From assembly GCF_003432035.1 (NCBI RefSeq), contig NZ_QOHO01000101.1, forward strand, positions 1 to 33,372: 33,372 bases of DNA, read 5' to 3'. Positions 7,756 through 15,357 of the stretch are shown here, piece after piece. The stretch comes from Lacrimispora amygdalina. GTDB taxonomy: Bacteria; Bacillota; Clostridia; Lachnospirales; Lachnospiraceae. The stretch's first letter is position 1. Every line of letters begins with the position of its first letter. The notes under the pieces were generated by a model, which was not told the origin of the DNA, did not search any database, and saw only the letters and a program-made list of their open reading frames with translations. A program made the position numbers and the translations under genes.

Positions 7756-8232
7756 ATGAAAACTGTATTAAAAAAAATAATGATTACAGCTTTGGCAGGT
7801 ATAGTATTAACGGCGGTTTTGCTAATGTCAGCCTGTAATTCCAAAACAACCGGATGGGTACAATCAGACGGGAAGTGGTATTATTATGATGACAAGGGAG
7901 TTATGGTAAAGAACACGGTTGTAGAGGGGCATGAGTTAGGCGCTGATGGTGCAATGGTTGAGTCACAGGATGATGATGCATTAAATACAGAAACTGTGTC
8001 TATGGAGGAGCAGCTGAATCAGCCTGATGGCTGGTACGTAAATAATGAAGAGAAGGAACCAAAATGGCATTATATTAAAGATCATGCATATGTAACAGGC
8101 TGGCTGAACGTGGAAGACAGCTGGTATTATTTTGACGAACAGGGTGCAATGGTTAATGATACGACGATAGAAATTGAAGGCAAAGATTATATATTTTCAG
8201 AAACGGGGAAGTGTACCAATAAAGAATCATAA
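7756..8232 (+). CDS. Lipoprotein with choline-binding-type (CW_binding) repeats
   Basis: A 158-residue surface lipoprotein. The signal peptide ends LLMSAC (Cys27). The rest consists of aromatic GW-type repeats of the kind found in choline-binding and glucan-binding proteins: GWVQSDGKWYYYDDKGVMV, GWYVNNEEKEPKWHYIKD and GWLNVEDSWYYFDEQGAMV. The whole mature domain parallels the C-terminal domain of the M56 sensor at 8748-10154, including the identical run KNTVVEGHELGADGAM and the ending TT-EI-GK-Y. I chose ATG 7756 over TTG 7735 because AAGGAGA (7744-7750) fits it and the signal peptide starts there. Its promoter carries two BlaI-type operators, so it should be induced when the repressor is inactivated. 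The ligand of the repeats is unknown. Confidence 0.85.
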   Translation: MKTVLKKIMITALAGIVLTAVLLMSACNSKTTGWVQSDGKWYYYDDKGVMVKNTVVEGHELGADGAMVESQDDDALNTETVSMEEQLNQPDGWYVNNEEKEPKWHYIKDHAYVTGWLNVEDSWYYFDEQGAMVNDTTIEIEGKDYIFSETGKCTNKES

Positions 8233-8239
8233 TTCTGAA

Positions 8240-8290
8240 TTGACAAAAATATCTTACAGGTATAAACTTAAAAGGAAATTTACAAATGTA
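8240..8290 (+). promoter_or_regulatory. Promoter and single BlaI-type operator of the repressor-sensor genes
   Basis: TTGACA (8240-8245), 17 bp, TAAACT (8263-8268) has the same -35, -10 and spacing as the lipoprotein promoter. TACAAATGTA (8281-8290) lies just past the expected start site, ahead of AAGGAG (8301-8306). This predicts autoregulation of the repressor by a roadblock or initiation block, weaker than at the double operator. Confidence 0.75.
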
Positions 8291-8314
8291 GACCATAAAA
8301 AAGGAGTTATATAA

Positions 8315-8719
8315 ATGAGCACACTTCCTAAAATATCTGAGGCAGAATGGGAAATTATGAAATTAATATGGAAGTCAAATCCATTAACTTCAGAAGAAAT
8401 CATTCATCAGTTATCCAACAAAATGAAGTGGTCAGCGCAGACAATTAAAACTTTTATAACAAGGCTTATAAAAAAAGGAGCCATCGGATTTGAAAAAAAG
8501 GGGAGAGTTTATTACTATTATCCTCTGCTTTCTGAAGAGGAATGTATCAGATCAGAGAATGAATTTTTCCTGAAAAAGGTTTATGACGGTGCCCTGAATA
8601 TGCTTTTTACAAAGTTTTTGGATGGAGAATTGTCACTGGAGCAGATCGAGGAACTGGAAAGTATTCTTAAGGACAAAAAGGTAAAAAATTCATCTGATAA
8701 CAAGGAGCCGCTAAAGTGA
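8315..8719 (+). CDS. blaI: BlaI/MecI/CopY-family repressor
   Basis: A 134-residue winged-helix repressor, the usual size for BlaI/MecI. The N terminus LPKISEAEWEIMKLIWKSNPLTSEEII and WSAQTIKTFITRLIKKGAIGFEKKGRVYYYYPL match the DNA-binding domain of the family. The C-terminal dimerisation part reads NMLFTKFLDGELSLEQIEELESIL. In staphylococcal BlaI the cleaved bond is Asn-Phe in the corresponding stretch; here the aligned pair appears to be Lys-Phe (TKF), so the cleavage specificity may differ. The start is ATG 8315 with AAGGAG 8 nt upstream. It is followed by the M56 sensor gene after 28 bp. The symbol denotes the family; no beta-lactamase is nearby. Confidence 0.9.
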   Translation: MSTLPKISEAEWEIMKLIWKSNPLTSEEIIHQLSNKMKWSAQTIKTFITRLIKKGAIGFEKKGRVYYYYPLLSEEECIRSENEFFLKKVYDGALNMLFTKFLDGELSLEQIEELESILKDKKVKNSSDNKEPLK

Positions 8720-8747
8720 AAATTGATACGATGAAGGTGATCCGCTC

Positions 8748-10154
8748 ATGGATTGGTTAGTTCGTGTTTTTTTGTATGTTTTAAAATCTTCATTGACAGG
8801 AAGCATTCTTATTTTAATGGTTATTGGAGTTTTAAAGATATTTAATAAGAAAATCAGTATAAGAGTAAAAAACTGGATATGGATTCTGGTGCTAATAAAA
8901 ATACTCATACCTGTTTGCGGGGACGCGGATACAAATATTTTTAGTACATTACAGGAGAACTTTGGAAAGACTAATCAGTCTGATTTAAACGTAGATAACA
9001 ATCAGCGAAATACGGGTGAAAATTTCGGCAAAGTTTCAGCGTCGGTGGATGAAAATAAGAATTATTGTTTGATATTATTTAAGTCAGTGACCGTTATCTG
9101 GTTTACCGGTTTTAGCTTTTTAACCTTATCTCTAATTGTATCTCAGCTTAAATTTAACAAAAAGACAAAAGACTCCCCATGTGATATTGAGATCGATAAT
9201 CTGATTAATAAGTGTAATATAAAAACCAGGATTCCGGTATACTTGTGTGATGACATAAAAAGTCCCTGTATATCAGGAATCTTAAGACCCAGGATTTACA
9301 TTCCATCATATGTGCTGCATATGAATGATAAAAATCAGCTCTCCTACATTTTCCTGCACGAATTAATACATTATAAAAGGAAAGATCTGATCTATAATTT
9401 TTTTGGAATCCTTGCACTTTTCCTCCATTGGTTTAATCCATTTGTGTGGATCGCAGTTAAGAAGATGAATCTATGCAGAGAATGTGCCTGTGATGCCTGC
9501 GTCCTTGAACTTTTGAATGAAGAAGAGAATGTGGAATATGGAATGACTCTTTTAAATCTTTCGAAGTTATATAGAGATACACGTCACTATTCGCAATTAC
9601 CGGTATTTTTTGAAACAAAAACCCAGATACATGATAGAATCTGGTTAATAAAAGGGTTTAAAAAGGGATCTTATAAGATAAATGCAAGCGCTGTATTGGG
9701 ATGTACAGTGGCTGCCTTTGTAATACTTACGAATAACATACCTGTCCATGCCTTAAATGCAGAAAATATTCTTATGGATGATGTTACAGCCGGTTGGGTT
9801 GAATCAGATGGAAACTGGTATTACTATGATAACCATGGAGTAAAATTAAAAAATACTGTTGTAGAAGGACATGAATTAGGAGCTGACGGTGCAATGGCAG
9901 AATTGCAATCGAATGCTGTACCTGCAAAGAAGACAACGGAAGCCGGGAATCAAACGGACCGCCCGGACGGTTGGTATATAAATAATCAGCGCTGGTATTA
10001 TGTAAAGGATCATTCCTATGTCACTGGCTGGTTAAATTATAATGGAAAATGGTTTTATTTTGATAAGCAGGGAGCCATGGTTACGAATACAACCCTGGAA
10101 ATCGACGGAAAACAATATGTGCTATCACGTAACGGCGAATGGCTGAGCAGGTAG
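8748..10154 (+). CDS. BlaR1-like M56 metallopeptidase sensor with C-terminal cell-wall-binding repeats
   Basis: A 468-residue membrane protein. Hydrophobic segments lie near 6-30, 40-58, 107-133 and, after the protease domain, 312-332. The zinc protease motif LHELIHYKRKD (HELIH 204-208) and the downstream CRECACDACVLELL define peptidase family M56, as in BlaR1/MecR1. In BlaR1 the region after the last span is an extracellular penicillin-binding sensor. Here it is replaced by about 130 residues (340-468) of aromatic choline-binding-type repeats: GWVESDGNWYYYDNHG, GWYINNQRWYYVKD and GWLNYNGKWFYFDKQGAMV. No SxxK penicillin-binding domain is present. The expected action is ligand binding outside, protease activation inside and destruction of the adjacent BlaI-type repressor. 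The start is ATG 8748 with AAGGTGAT upstream. Confidence 0.88.
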   Translation: MDWLVRVFLYVLKSSLTGSILILMVIGVLKIFNKKISIRVKNWIWILVLIKILIPVCGDADTNIFSTLQENFGKTNQSDLNVDNNQRNTGENFGKVSASVDENKNYCLILFKSVTVIWFTGFSFLTLSLIVSQLKFNKKTKDSPCDIEIDNLINKCNIKTRIPVYLCDDIKSPCISGILRPRIYIPSYVLHMNDKNQLSYIFLHELIHYKRKDLIYNFFGILALFLHWFNPFVWIAVKKMNLCRECACDACVLELLNEEENVEYGMTLLNLSKLYRDTRHYSQLPVFFETKTQIHDRIWLIKGFKKGSYKINASAVLGCTVAAFVILTNNIPVHALNAENILMDDVTAGWVESDGNWYYYDNHGVKLKNTVVEGHELGADGAMAELQSNAVPAKKTTEAGNQTDRPDGWYINNQRWYYVKDHSYVTGWLNYNGKWFYFDKQGAMVTNTTLEIDGKQYVLSRNGEWLSR

Positions 10155-10160
10155 AGAACA

Positions 10161-10213
10161 GGCAGATATAATCAGACAAATGAAGAGTCTGATTATATCT
10201 GCCTTATCTTTTA
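10161..10213. terminator. Convergent terminator between M56 sensor and histidine kinase genes
   Basis: A 17-bp perfect stem, GGCAGATATAATCAGAC (10161-10177) with its complement at 10187-10203, has a 9-nt loop and is followed by TTATCTTTTATT. It serves the plus-strand sensor gene and may also serve the minus-strand kinase gene ending at 10228. Confidence 0.8.
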
Positions 10214-10227
10214 TTATGAGGAACTGC

Positions 10228-11634
10228 CTATAAATTAGTTGATTTCGGAAGACTGAAAATAAATTCGGACCCTACCCCTTCTGTACTTATCACATCGATA
10301 TTCTCTCCGTGAGACTGGATAATCTCCCGGACGATTGCAAGGCCAAGTCCGGTTCCTTTTTTGTCCTTTCCTCTGGAAAGATCCGTTTTATAGAATCGTT
10401 CCCATATCTTTTTAATACTGTCCTTGGGAATACCGATTCCCGTATCTTTAACGGAGACAAAGATTTTTTCATACTTGCTGGAAGCCTGTATGTAAATGGT
10501 GGAATCGTTATGGCTGAATTTGATGGCATTGTCAATGAGATTATAAAGGACCTGCTGGATTTTTCCAAGGTCTGCATGGACCATCTGAATGCTGTCAGAA
10601 AAGGTAAGGTCAAAGGTGATGTTCTTTGTATTACAGGTACCTTCTAAAGAGGCAGCGGTGTCCTTAATAACCCGGTTAATATCAAAATTGGTCCGGTTTA
10701 AATATCCTTTGCAGTCAAGGGAATTAAGAGTCAGCATGCTTTGAGTCAGCTTATTTAGCCGTTCCGTCTCAGAAATAACCCGGTTTAAATACTTTTCATG
10801 CATCTGGGGCGGAATTGTGCCGTCCAGTATTGCCTCTAAGTAACCTTTGATTGAAGTAAGAGGGGACCTAAAGTCGTGGGAAACGTTAGCAATAAAGGTC
10901 CTCTGGTATTCCTCCATCTTATTGATCTCATCGGACATGTAATTTAGAGTGGCGGCCAGGTAGCCCATCTCATCCCTTGTATTTACATCAATATGATGAG
11001 TTAAATTACCCTGGGCATATTCATTGGCTCCGGCTGTGATTTTTTTCAGGGGGATATAAACATTTTTTGTAAAGACCAGCAGGATAATCAGAGAAAAACC
11101 GAATACTACCGCTGAGGTAATGTATACAATATTTAAAATACCGTTTCTCTGGGACTGTAAATCAGACAGGGGAAGATGAATGACCACATATCCGTGAGTG
11201 GTATAGTTTCCTGTTATGGGGGCATGAACACTTAATACATCGTAAGAAAATTCATTGTAGTAATTGCCGATTGTGTAGGATTTATTCCCCATAATGGTAG
11301 GATCAAAGTTCGCTATCATATCCCCTTCCTTACCTGGCTGCAGGCTGTCGGATACGATCTTACCCTGGCGGTCCACAATCCATATGCGGGCATGGAGATA
11401 ATCCGCTTCATTCACGAGTCCCGGATAGGATGAGGAAAGCTTCATATCCTTTCCGTGATACATACTGCTGAAGGAGGTGGCAATCTGATTGGCTTCGTCA
11501 TACAGACATTCAGACTGCTGGCGGAGGAGGTACTGGTCCGTGATCCTTGAAGAGAAGGAGGCTATGGTAACAAAACCAAGAAGACCGAAGAGTAAGTAAC
11601 CCATAATAAATTTGTAATACAAGGAGTGTGTCAT
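10228..11634 (-). CDS. Sensor histidine kinase (HAMP, HisKA, HATPase)
   Basis: A membrane histidine kinase of 468 residues. A first span (about 9-28) and a second span (about 168-190) flank an extracytoplasmic sensing domain of about 140 residues. A HAMP linker follows, then the phospho-acceptor box FIANVSHDFRSPLTSIKGYL (His253), the N box LYNLIDNAIKFSHND, and the G boxes DTGIGIPKD and KGTGLGLAIV. GAGGTG lies 8 nt upstream of ATG 11634. Its likely partner is the response regulator at 12014-12724, transcribed in the same direction but 379 bp upstream. The kinase has its own good promoter (11707-11735), so the pair can be expressed unequally. The signal cannot be told from sequence. Confidence 0.9.
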   Translation of the reverse strand: MTHSLYYKFIMGYLLFGLLGFVTIASFSSRITDQYLLRQQSECLYDEANQIATSFSSMYHGKDMKLSSSYPGLVNEADYLHARIWIVDRQGKIVSDSLQPGKEGDMIANFDPTIMGNKSYTIGNYYNEFSYDVLSVHAPITGNYTTHGYVVIHLPLSDLQSQRNGILNIVYITSAVVFGFSLIILLVFTKNVYIPLKKITAGANEYAQGNLTHHIDVNTRDEMGYLAATLNYMSDEINKMEEYQRTFIANVSHDFRSPLTSIKGYLEAILDGTIPPQMHEKYLNRVISETERLNKLTQSMLTLNSLDCKGYLNRTNFDINRVIKDTAASLEGTCNTKNITFDLTFSDSIQMVHADLGKIQQVLYNLIDNAIKFSHNDSTIYIQASSKYEKIFVSVKDTGIGIPKDSIKKIWERFYKTDLSRGKDKKGTGLGLAIVREIIQSHGENIDVISTEGVGSEFIFSLPKSTNL

Positions 11635-11706
11635 TTTATGTTCACCTCAAACAATAGCGTTTTATATAAATGTGTAGATATATATTTTTGGTTATCTGAT
11701 GCAACA

Positions 11707-11735
11707 AGTATACATCTTTTTCGTATTCATGTCAT
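11707..11735 (-). promoter_or_regulatory. Promoter of the histidine kinase gene
   Basis: Read on the minus strand: ATGACA (11735-11730), 17 bp, TATACT (11712-11707). The -35 matches 5 of 6 consensus bases. It lies about 75 bp upstream of the kinase ATG and gives it expression independent of the response regulator gene. Confidence 0.6.
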
Positions 11736-11900
11736 TCCTTATTTTCATTAGTCTGGAGTAGCAGGCTAAAAACCATTTTCAGGCATGAGCTATTGTGGTT
11801 CATTATTATTATTCCAATCGTGATTCGCTTATTAAATGATATAGTCAGAAATCAGAACAAATCACCCAGGTAAAAATGACAGTTAAATGAAACTTAAAAG

Positions 11901-11997
11901 AGAGGCTGCCGCAAAATGCAAGATTCTTCCAGATATGGTTTCTGGTCTTCTGACCGGCACCTAATCTTTTATGAAAATTCATTTTGCGGCAGCCTCT
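11901..11997. repeat. 18-bp inverted repeat enclosing a 61-nt structured loop
   Basis: AGAGGCTGCCGCAAAATG (11901-11918) is perfectly complementary to 11980-11997. The 61-nt interior contains two small adjacent hairpins (on the minus strand GGTC-AGAA-GACC, and CAGA...TCTG), giving a branched fold. On the minus strand it begins 16 nt after the response regulator stop and is followed by CTCTTTTAAGTTT, so it can act as a terminator. Its size and shape also suit a small interspersed repeat (MITE- or REP-like). Confidence 0.6.
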
Positions 11998-12013
11998 TAT
12001 TAGTCCACTGAAA

Positions 12014-12724
12014 TTACCTCTTGACCTCAAATTTATACCCAATCCCCCATACAGTGGAAAGTGCCCAACCCGAATGGTCTTTTATTTTTTCTCTCAGACG
12101 TTTGATGTGCACGTCCACGGTCCTGGTATCGCCGATATACTCATAACCCCAGATATGGTCCAGAAGCTGTTCTCTGGTAAATACCTGGTTGGGAGAGGAA
12201 GCAAGGAAATAAAGAAGTTCCAGCTCCTTGGGAGGCATTTCGATGGAGTGCCCCATATAAATAACGGAGTAGTTGGTTAAGTTTACAATCAGATCCGGAT
12301 ATTCCACATAGTCACCCTGCTGGTCTGTGTGGGAAGCGGCAGCAGCGGGAGATGTCTGATACCGCCTTAAGACTGCCTTCACCCGCGCCACAAGCTCTTT
12401 GGAATCAAAGGGTTTAATCATATAGTCATCAGCGCCCAGCTCCAGACCAAGTACTTTATCAAACACCTCGCCCTTTGCTGACAGCATAATAATGGGCACC
12501 TGGGATCCGGTTCGAAGTTCTCTGCAGACCTGATAGCCATCCATACCCGGAAGCATTAAATCAAGCAGAACCAGGTTGGGCTTGAATTCAGGAAAGACCC
12601 GAAGCGCTTCCTCTCCGTCTCCAACGATTTCTGTTTCGTAGCATTCCTTTAAAAGATATAGGGAAATGAGTTCTGCAATATTGCTGTCATCGTCCACAAT
12701 TAAAATCCGCTGTTTCTCTGCCAT
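12014..12724 (-). CDS. OmpR/PhoB-family response regulator
   Basis: A cytoplasmic transcription factor of 236 residues. The receiver domain shows ILIVDDDSN, the phospho-acceptor Asp55 in VLLDLMLPGMDGY, and ADDYMIKPF. The C-terminal winged helix shows PPKELELLYFLASSPNQVF and DTRTVDVHIKRLREKI. GGGGGA sits about 6 nt before ATG 12724. It begins 21 bp after the mutS2 stop and is probably read through from mutS2. It should pair with the histidine kinase encoded further downstream at 10228-11634. The C-terminal domain resembles the ResD/SrrA/PhoP branch, but no specific regulon can be assigned. Confidence 0.9.
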   Translation of the reverse strand: MAEKQRILIVDDDSNIAELISLYLLKECYETEIVGDGEEALRVFPEFKPNLVLLDLMLPGMDGYQVCRELRTGSQVPIIMLSAKGEVFDKVLGLELGADDYMIKPFDSKELVARVKAVLRRYQTSPAAAASHTDQQGDYVEYPDLIVNLTNYSVIYMGHSIEMPPKELELLYFLASSPNQVFTREQLLDHIWGYEYIGDTRTVDVHIKRLREKIKDHSGWALSTVWGIGYKFEVKR

Positions 12725-12745
12725 AATGGATCCCCCGTTCTAAAT

Positions 12746-15136
12746 TTATTTAAATATAACAATGGTTACTCCGGAATCTCCTTCACCGAAGACACCAAGC
12801 CGGAATTCCTTCACGTATTTTAATCTCTTTAAGTGCTTATGAACCGCATTTTTTAAGGCACCGGTACCGCGTCCGTGAACCACCCGTACCTGGGGAAGAT
12901 GGGCAAGGTAAGCGTCGTCCAAATATTTATCCAGCTGAGGAATCGCTTCATCTGTGGTCATGCCGATTAAATTTATTTCAGGTGAAATGGAAAAGGATTT
13001 GGACATACGGGTAGAACTGCTTCCGCTTCCTGCCTTCTTAGCCCCGTTGTTTGAAGGAGCCGAAACAGAATCATCATAGAGCAGTTCCAGATCCGATATG
13101 TTAACCAGTGACCGGAGAATGCCCATCTGAACGTATAAATCACCTTTGGCATTAGGAAGGGAGTTTACGGTTCCGTTTAAGTTCATGCTTAAAACCTTGA
13201 CTCCGTCTCCCAGCTTCAGTTTTTTCGGATCAATACCTTTTCCGGGATTTTTCTTTTCTCTCTTTAAAGACAGAGAAGAATCCACATCCTGAAGTTTATT
13301 TCTTAACCGGCTTCGTTCTGCCTCCAGTTCCTTGCTGACTCCGGAATCGGAAGCCAGCTTGTTGATCTGGCGTATGGTCTGATCCGCCGTATCCTTGGCA
13401 TCCCGCAAGATTCTCTGGGCCTCTTCCCTGGCGTCTTTTATCATCTTATCCCGGCGTTCGTCAAGCCGCTCCTCTTTTTGGGTTAAGCGTGCTTTTAACT
13501 GTTCCACTTCAAGCTTATAGGAGGCGATCTGAATCCGTTCTTTTTCAATCGTAACTCTGTTCTCTTCCAGATGTGCCAGCAGATCTTCAAATGTCTCATC
13601 CTTTGCTTCCAGATGATTTTTTGCCTCATCGATGATATATTCCGGCAGTCCAAGCTTCTTCGAGATGGCAAAGGCATTACTTTTACCTGGCACGCCGATC
13701 AGAATCCGGTAGGTAGGCTGCAGCGTCTCCACATTGAATTCACAGCAGGCATTTTCCACGCCTGGAGTAGTAAGGGCAAAGACCTTTAATTCACTGTAAT
13801 GAGTGGTTGCCATGGTACGGCACTTCATGTTGTGAAGGAAAGAAAGGATGGAAATTGCCAGGGCTGCTCCTTCCGTAGGATCGGTACCGGCTCCAAGTTC
13901 ATCAAACAGGCAGAGAGAATTGCTGTCTGCCTTGCTTAAGATCTGTACGATATTTGTCATGTGAGCGGAAAACGTACTGAGGCTCTGTTCAATGCTCTGT
14001 TCATCTCCGATATCCGCAAACACTTCATCAAATACTGCCAGTTCCGAACCGTCAAATGCCGGTATATGAAGACCGGACTGTCCCATCAGGGTAAACAGAC
14101 CTACTGTTTTTAAGGATACTGTCTTACCGCCGGTATTGGGACCTGTAACAATTAAAAGGTCGAAGGTTTTCCCTAAGTGAAGGTTAATGGGAACAACCTT
14201 TTTTGGATCCAGCAGAGGATGACGTCCGTCTTTGATGTGAATTTCATGTTTTGTGTTAAAAATAGGTTCACTGGCGTTATAATGTTTGGCCAGCGCCGCT
14301 TTAGCAAAGATGAAATCCAGTCTGGTAAGAGTATGGAAGTTCGTCTCCAGCTCTTCTAAATAAGGTGCCAGCTGATTGCTTAAATCTGCCAGGATCATCT
14401 CGATTTCTTTCTGTTCCTGGATTTCCAGAGCCCTTAAATCGTTATTCAGTTTCACAATTGCCATAGGCTCGATAAAAAGTGTGGAGCCGGTAGAAGACTG
14501 GTCATGTACCATTCCGGAAACCTGGGATTTGTGTTCGGCCTTTACCGGGAGACAGTATCTTCCGTCTCTCATGGTAATAACCGCATCCTGCAAGTAAGAA
14601 CGGCTGGAATTTAATATGGAATTCATCTGTGTGTGGATCTTATCATTGATCGAGCGCATGGAACGCCTGACATGGTGGAGCCCGGGACTGGCATCATCGC
14701 TGACTTCTTCCTCAGAAATGATACAGCGCTTGATCTCGTTGTTAACCGGAGTCAGTGGTTCCAGTATACGGAAAAATTCTTCCAGGGAATCTTCGGATAT
14801 CTCCTGATCCTCATGACGGCCATAAGCCTTTGCTTTTGCGGAAGCAGTGAGGATGGAGCTGATGGATAAAATCTCTATGATTCCAAGAGAACTGCCTACC
14901 TCCAGCCGTTTTAAGGAGGCCCGGATATCCTTAACTCCTCCGAAAGAAATTCCGCCCTTCTGACGGACTCTGGTGACTGCATCGGTGGTTTCCCGTAAGG
15001 AGGTGGTTATTTCCTCATAATCCGTGGATGGAACCAGCTTACGGCAAAGTTCTTTTCCGGATTCACAGGAGGCATATTCCGTGAGCTGCTCGATTATTTT
15101 ATGGTATTCTAATGTTTTCAGTGCTTTTTGGTTCAT
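12746..15136 (-). CDS. mutS2: MutS2 ATPase/endonuclease
   Basis: A 796-residue MutS-family protein lacking the mismatch-recognition domain. The core ATPase has Walker A VTGPNTGGKTVSLKT (about residue 330) and Walker B SLCLFDELGAGTDP. A long coiled-coil rich in Glu/Arg/Lys follows (about 520-620), then a KOW-like segment (LGDGVKVLSMNLNGTVNSL). A C-terminal Smr nuclease domain contains INLIGMTTDEAI and VVHGRGTGALK (about 750-760). Bacterial MutS2 proteins suppress recombination; the Bacillus protein has also been shown to act on collided ribosomes. AAGG lies 8 nt before ATG 15136. The length and all domains are normal. Confidence 0.95.
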   Translation of the reverse strand: MNQKALKTLEYHKIIEQLTEYASCESGKELCRKLVPSTDYEEITTSLRETTDAVTRVRQKGGISFGGVKDIRASLKRLEVGSSLGIIEILSISSILTASAKAKAYGRHEDQEISEDSLEEFFRILEPLTPVNNEIKRCIISEEEVSDDASPGLHHVRRSMRSINDKIHTQMNSILNSSRSYLQDAVITMRDGRYCLPVKAEHKSQVSGMVHDQSSTGSTLFIEPMAIVKLNNDLRALEIQEQKEIEMILADLSNQLAPYLEELETNFHTLTRLDFIFAKAALAKHYNASEPIFNTKHEIHIKDGRHPLLDPKKVVPINLHLGKTFDLLIVTGPNTGGKTVSLKTVGLFTLMGQSGLHIPAFDGSELAVFDEVFADIGDEQSIEQSLSTFSAHMTNIVQILSKADSNSLCLFDELGAGTDPTEGAALAISILSFLHNMKCRTMATTHYSELKVFALTTPGVENACCEFNVETLQPTYRILIGVPGKSNAFAISKKLGLPEYIIDEAKNHLEAKDETFEDLLAHLEENRVTIEKERIQIASYKLEVEQLKARLTQKEERLDERRDKMIKDAREEAQRILRDAKDTADQTIRQINKLASDSGVSKELEAERSRLRNKLQDVDSSLSLKREKKNPGKGIDPKKLKLGDGVKVLSMNLNGTVNSLPNAKGDLYVQMGILRSLVNISDLELLYDDSVSAPSNNGAKKAGSGSSSTRMSKSFSISPEINLIGMTTDEAIPQLDKYLDDAYLAHLPQVRVVHGRGTGALKNAVHKHLKRLKYVKEFRLGVFGEGDSGVTIVIFK

Positions 15137-15216
15137 AAATATACCTTATTATTCTGCTTTCTTTATGGATAATTGACCGGTATCATAACCGGTTCTTGAA
15201 TAATGGGATCGGTTAC

Positions 15217-15246
15217 AGTATAGCATAGGAGAGACAAAAACTGCAA
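15217..15246 (-). promoter_or_regulatory. mutS2 promoter
   Basis: On the minus strand TTGCAG (15246-15241), 18 bp, TATACT (15222-15217), with TGC directly before the -10 giving an extended -10. It lies about 80 bp upstream of the mutS2 ATG. Two copies of ACCGGT (15176-15181 and 15188-15193) sit in the untranslated leader. Confidence 0.55.
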
Positions 15247-15296
15247 TCCTCTGGTTTTTGTTTTCCTGGTTATTATGGTTGTTTCATATGTTTTTC

Positions 15297-15325
15297 TTGC
15301 ATAAAACCGGGAAGAACCTTATAAT
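15297..15325 (+). promoter_or_regulatory. Promoter of HtrA-like gene
   Basis: TTGCAT (15297-15302), 17 bp, and a perfect TATAAT (15320-15325), followed by AAGGAGGGT and ATG 15358. It is divergent from the mutS2 promoter within a 221-bp intergenic region. Confidence 0.6.
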
Positions 15326-15357
15326 AGTACTTAGGTCTTCTGAAAAGGAGGGTAAGT

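Larger units (their letters stand above)
11635..12013. other. 379-bp gap between response regulator and kinase
   Basis: It holds the inverted-repeat element at 11901-11997 and the kinase promoter at 11707-11735. The remaining roughly 150 bp (11750-11900) shows no gene or recognisable motif. Confidence 0.5.

Noticed and set aside
7690-8719. Beta-lactam resistance operon
   Set aside because: BlaI and M56 genes are present, but there is no beta-lactamase or PBP gene in the window and no penicillin-binding sensor domain, so resistance cannot be claimed.
11845-12042. Minus-strand 65-residue frame across the inverted repeat
   Set aside because: It overlaps the response regulator end and the hairpin element; the apparent coding comes from the repeat and no ribosome binding site precedes it.
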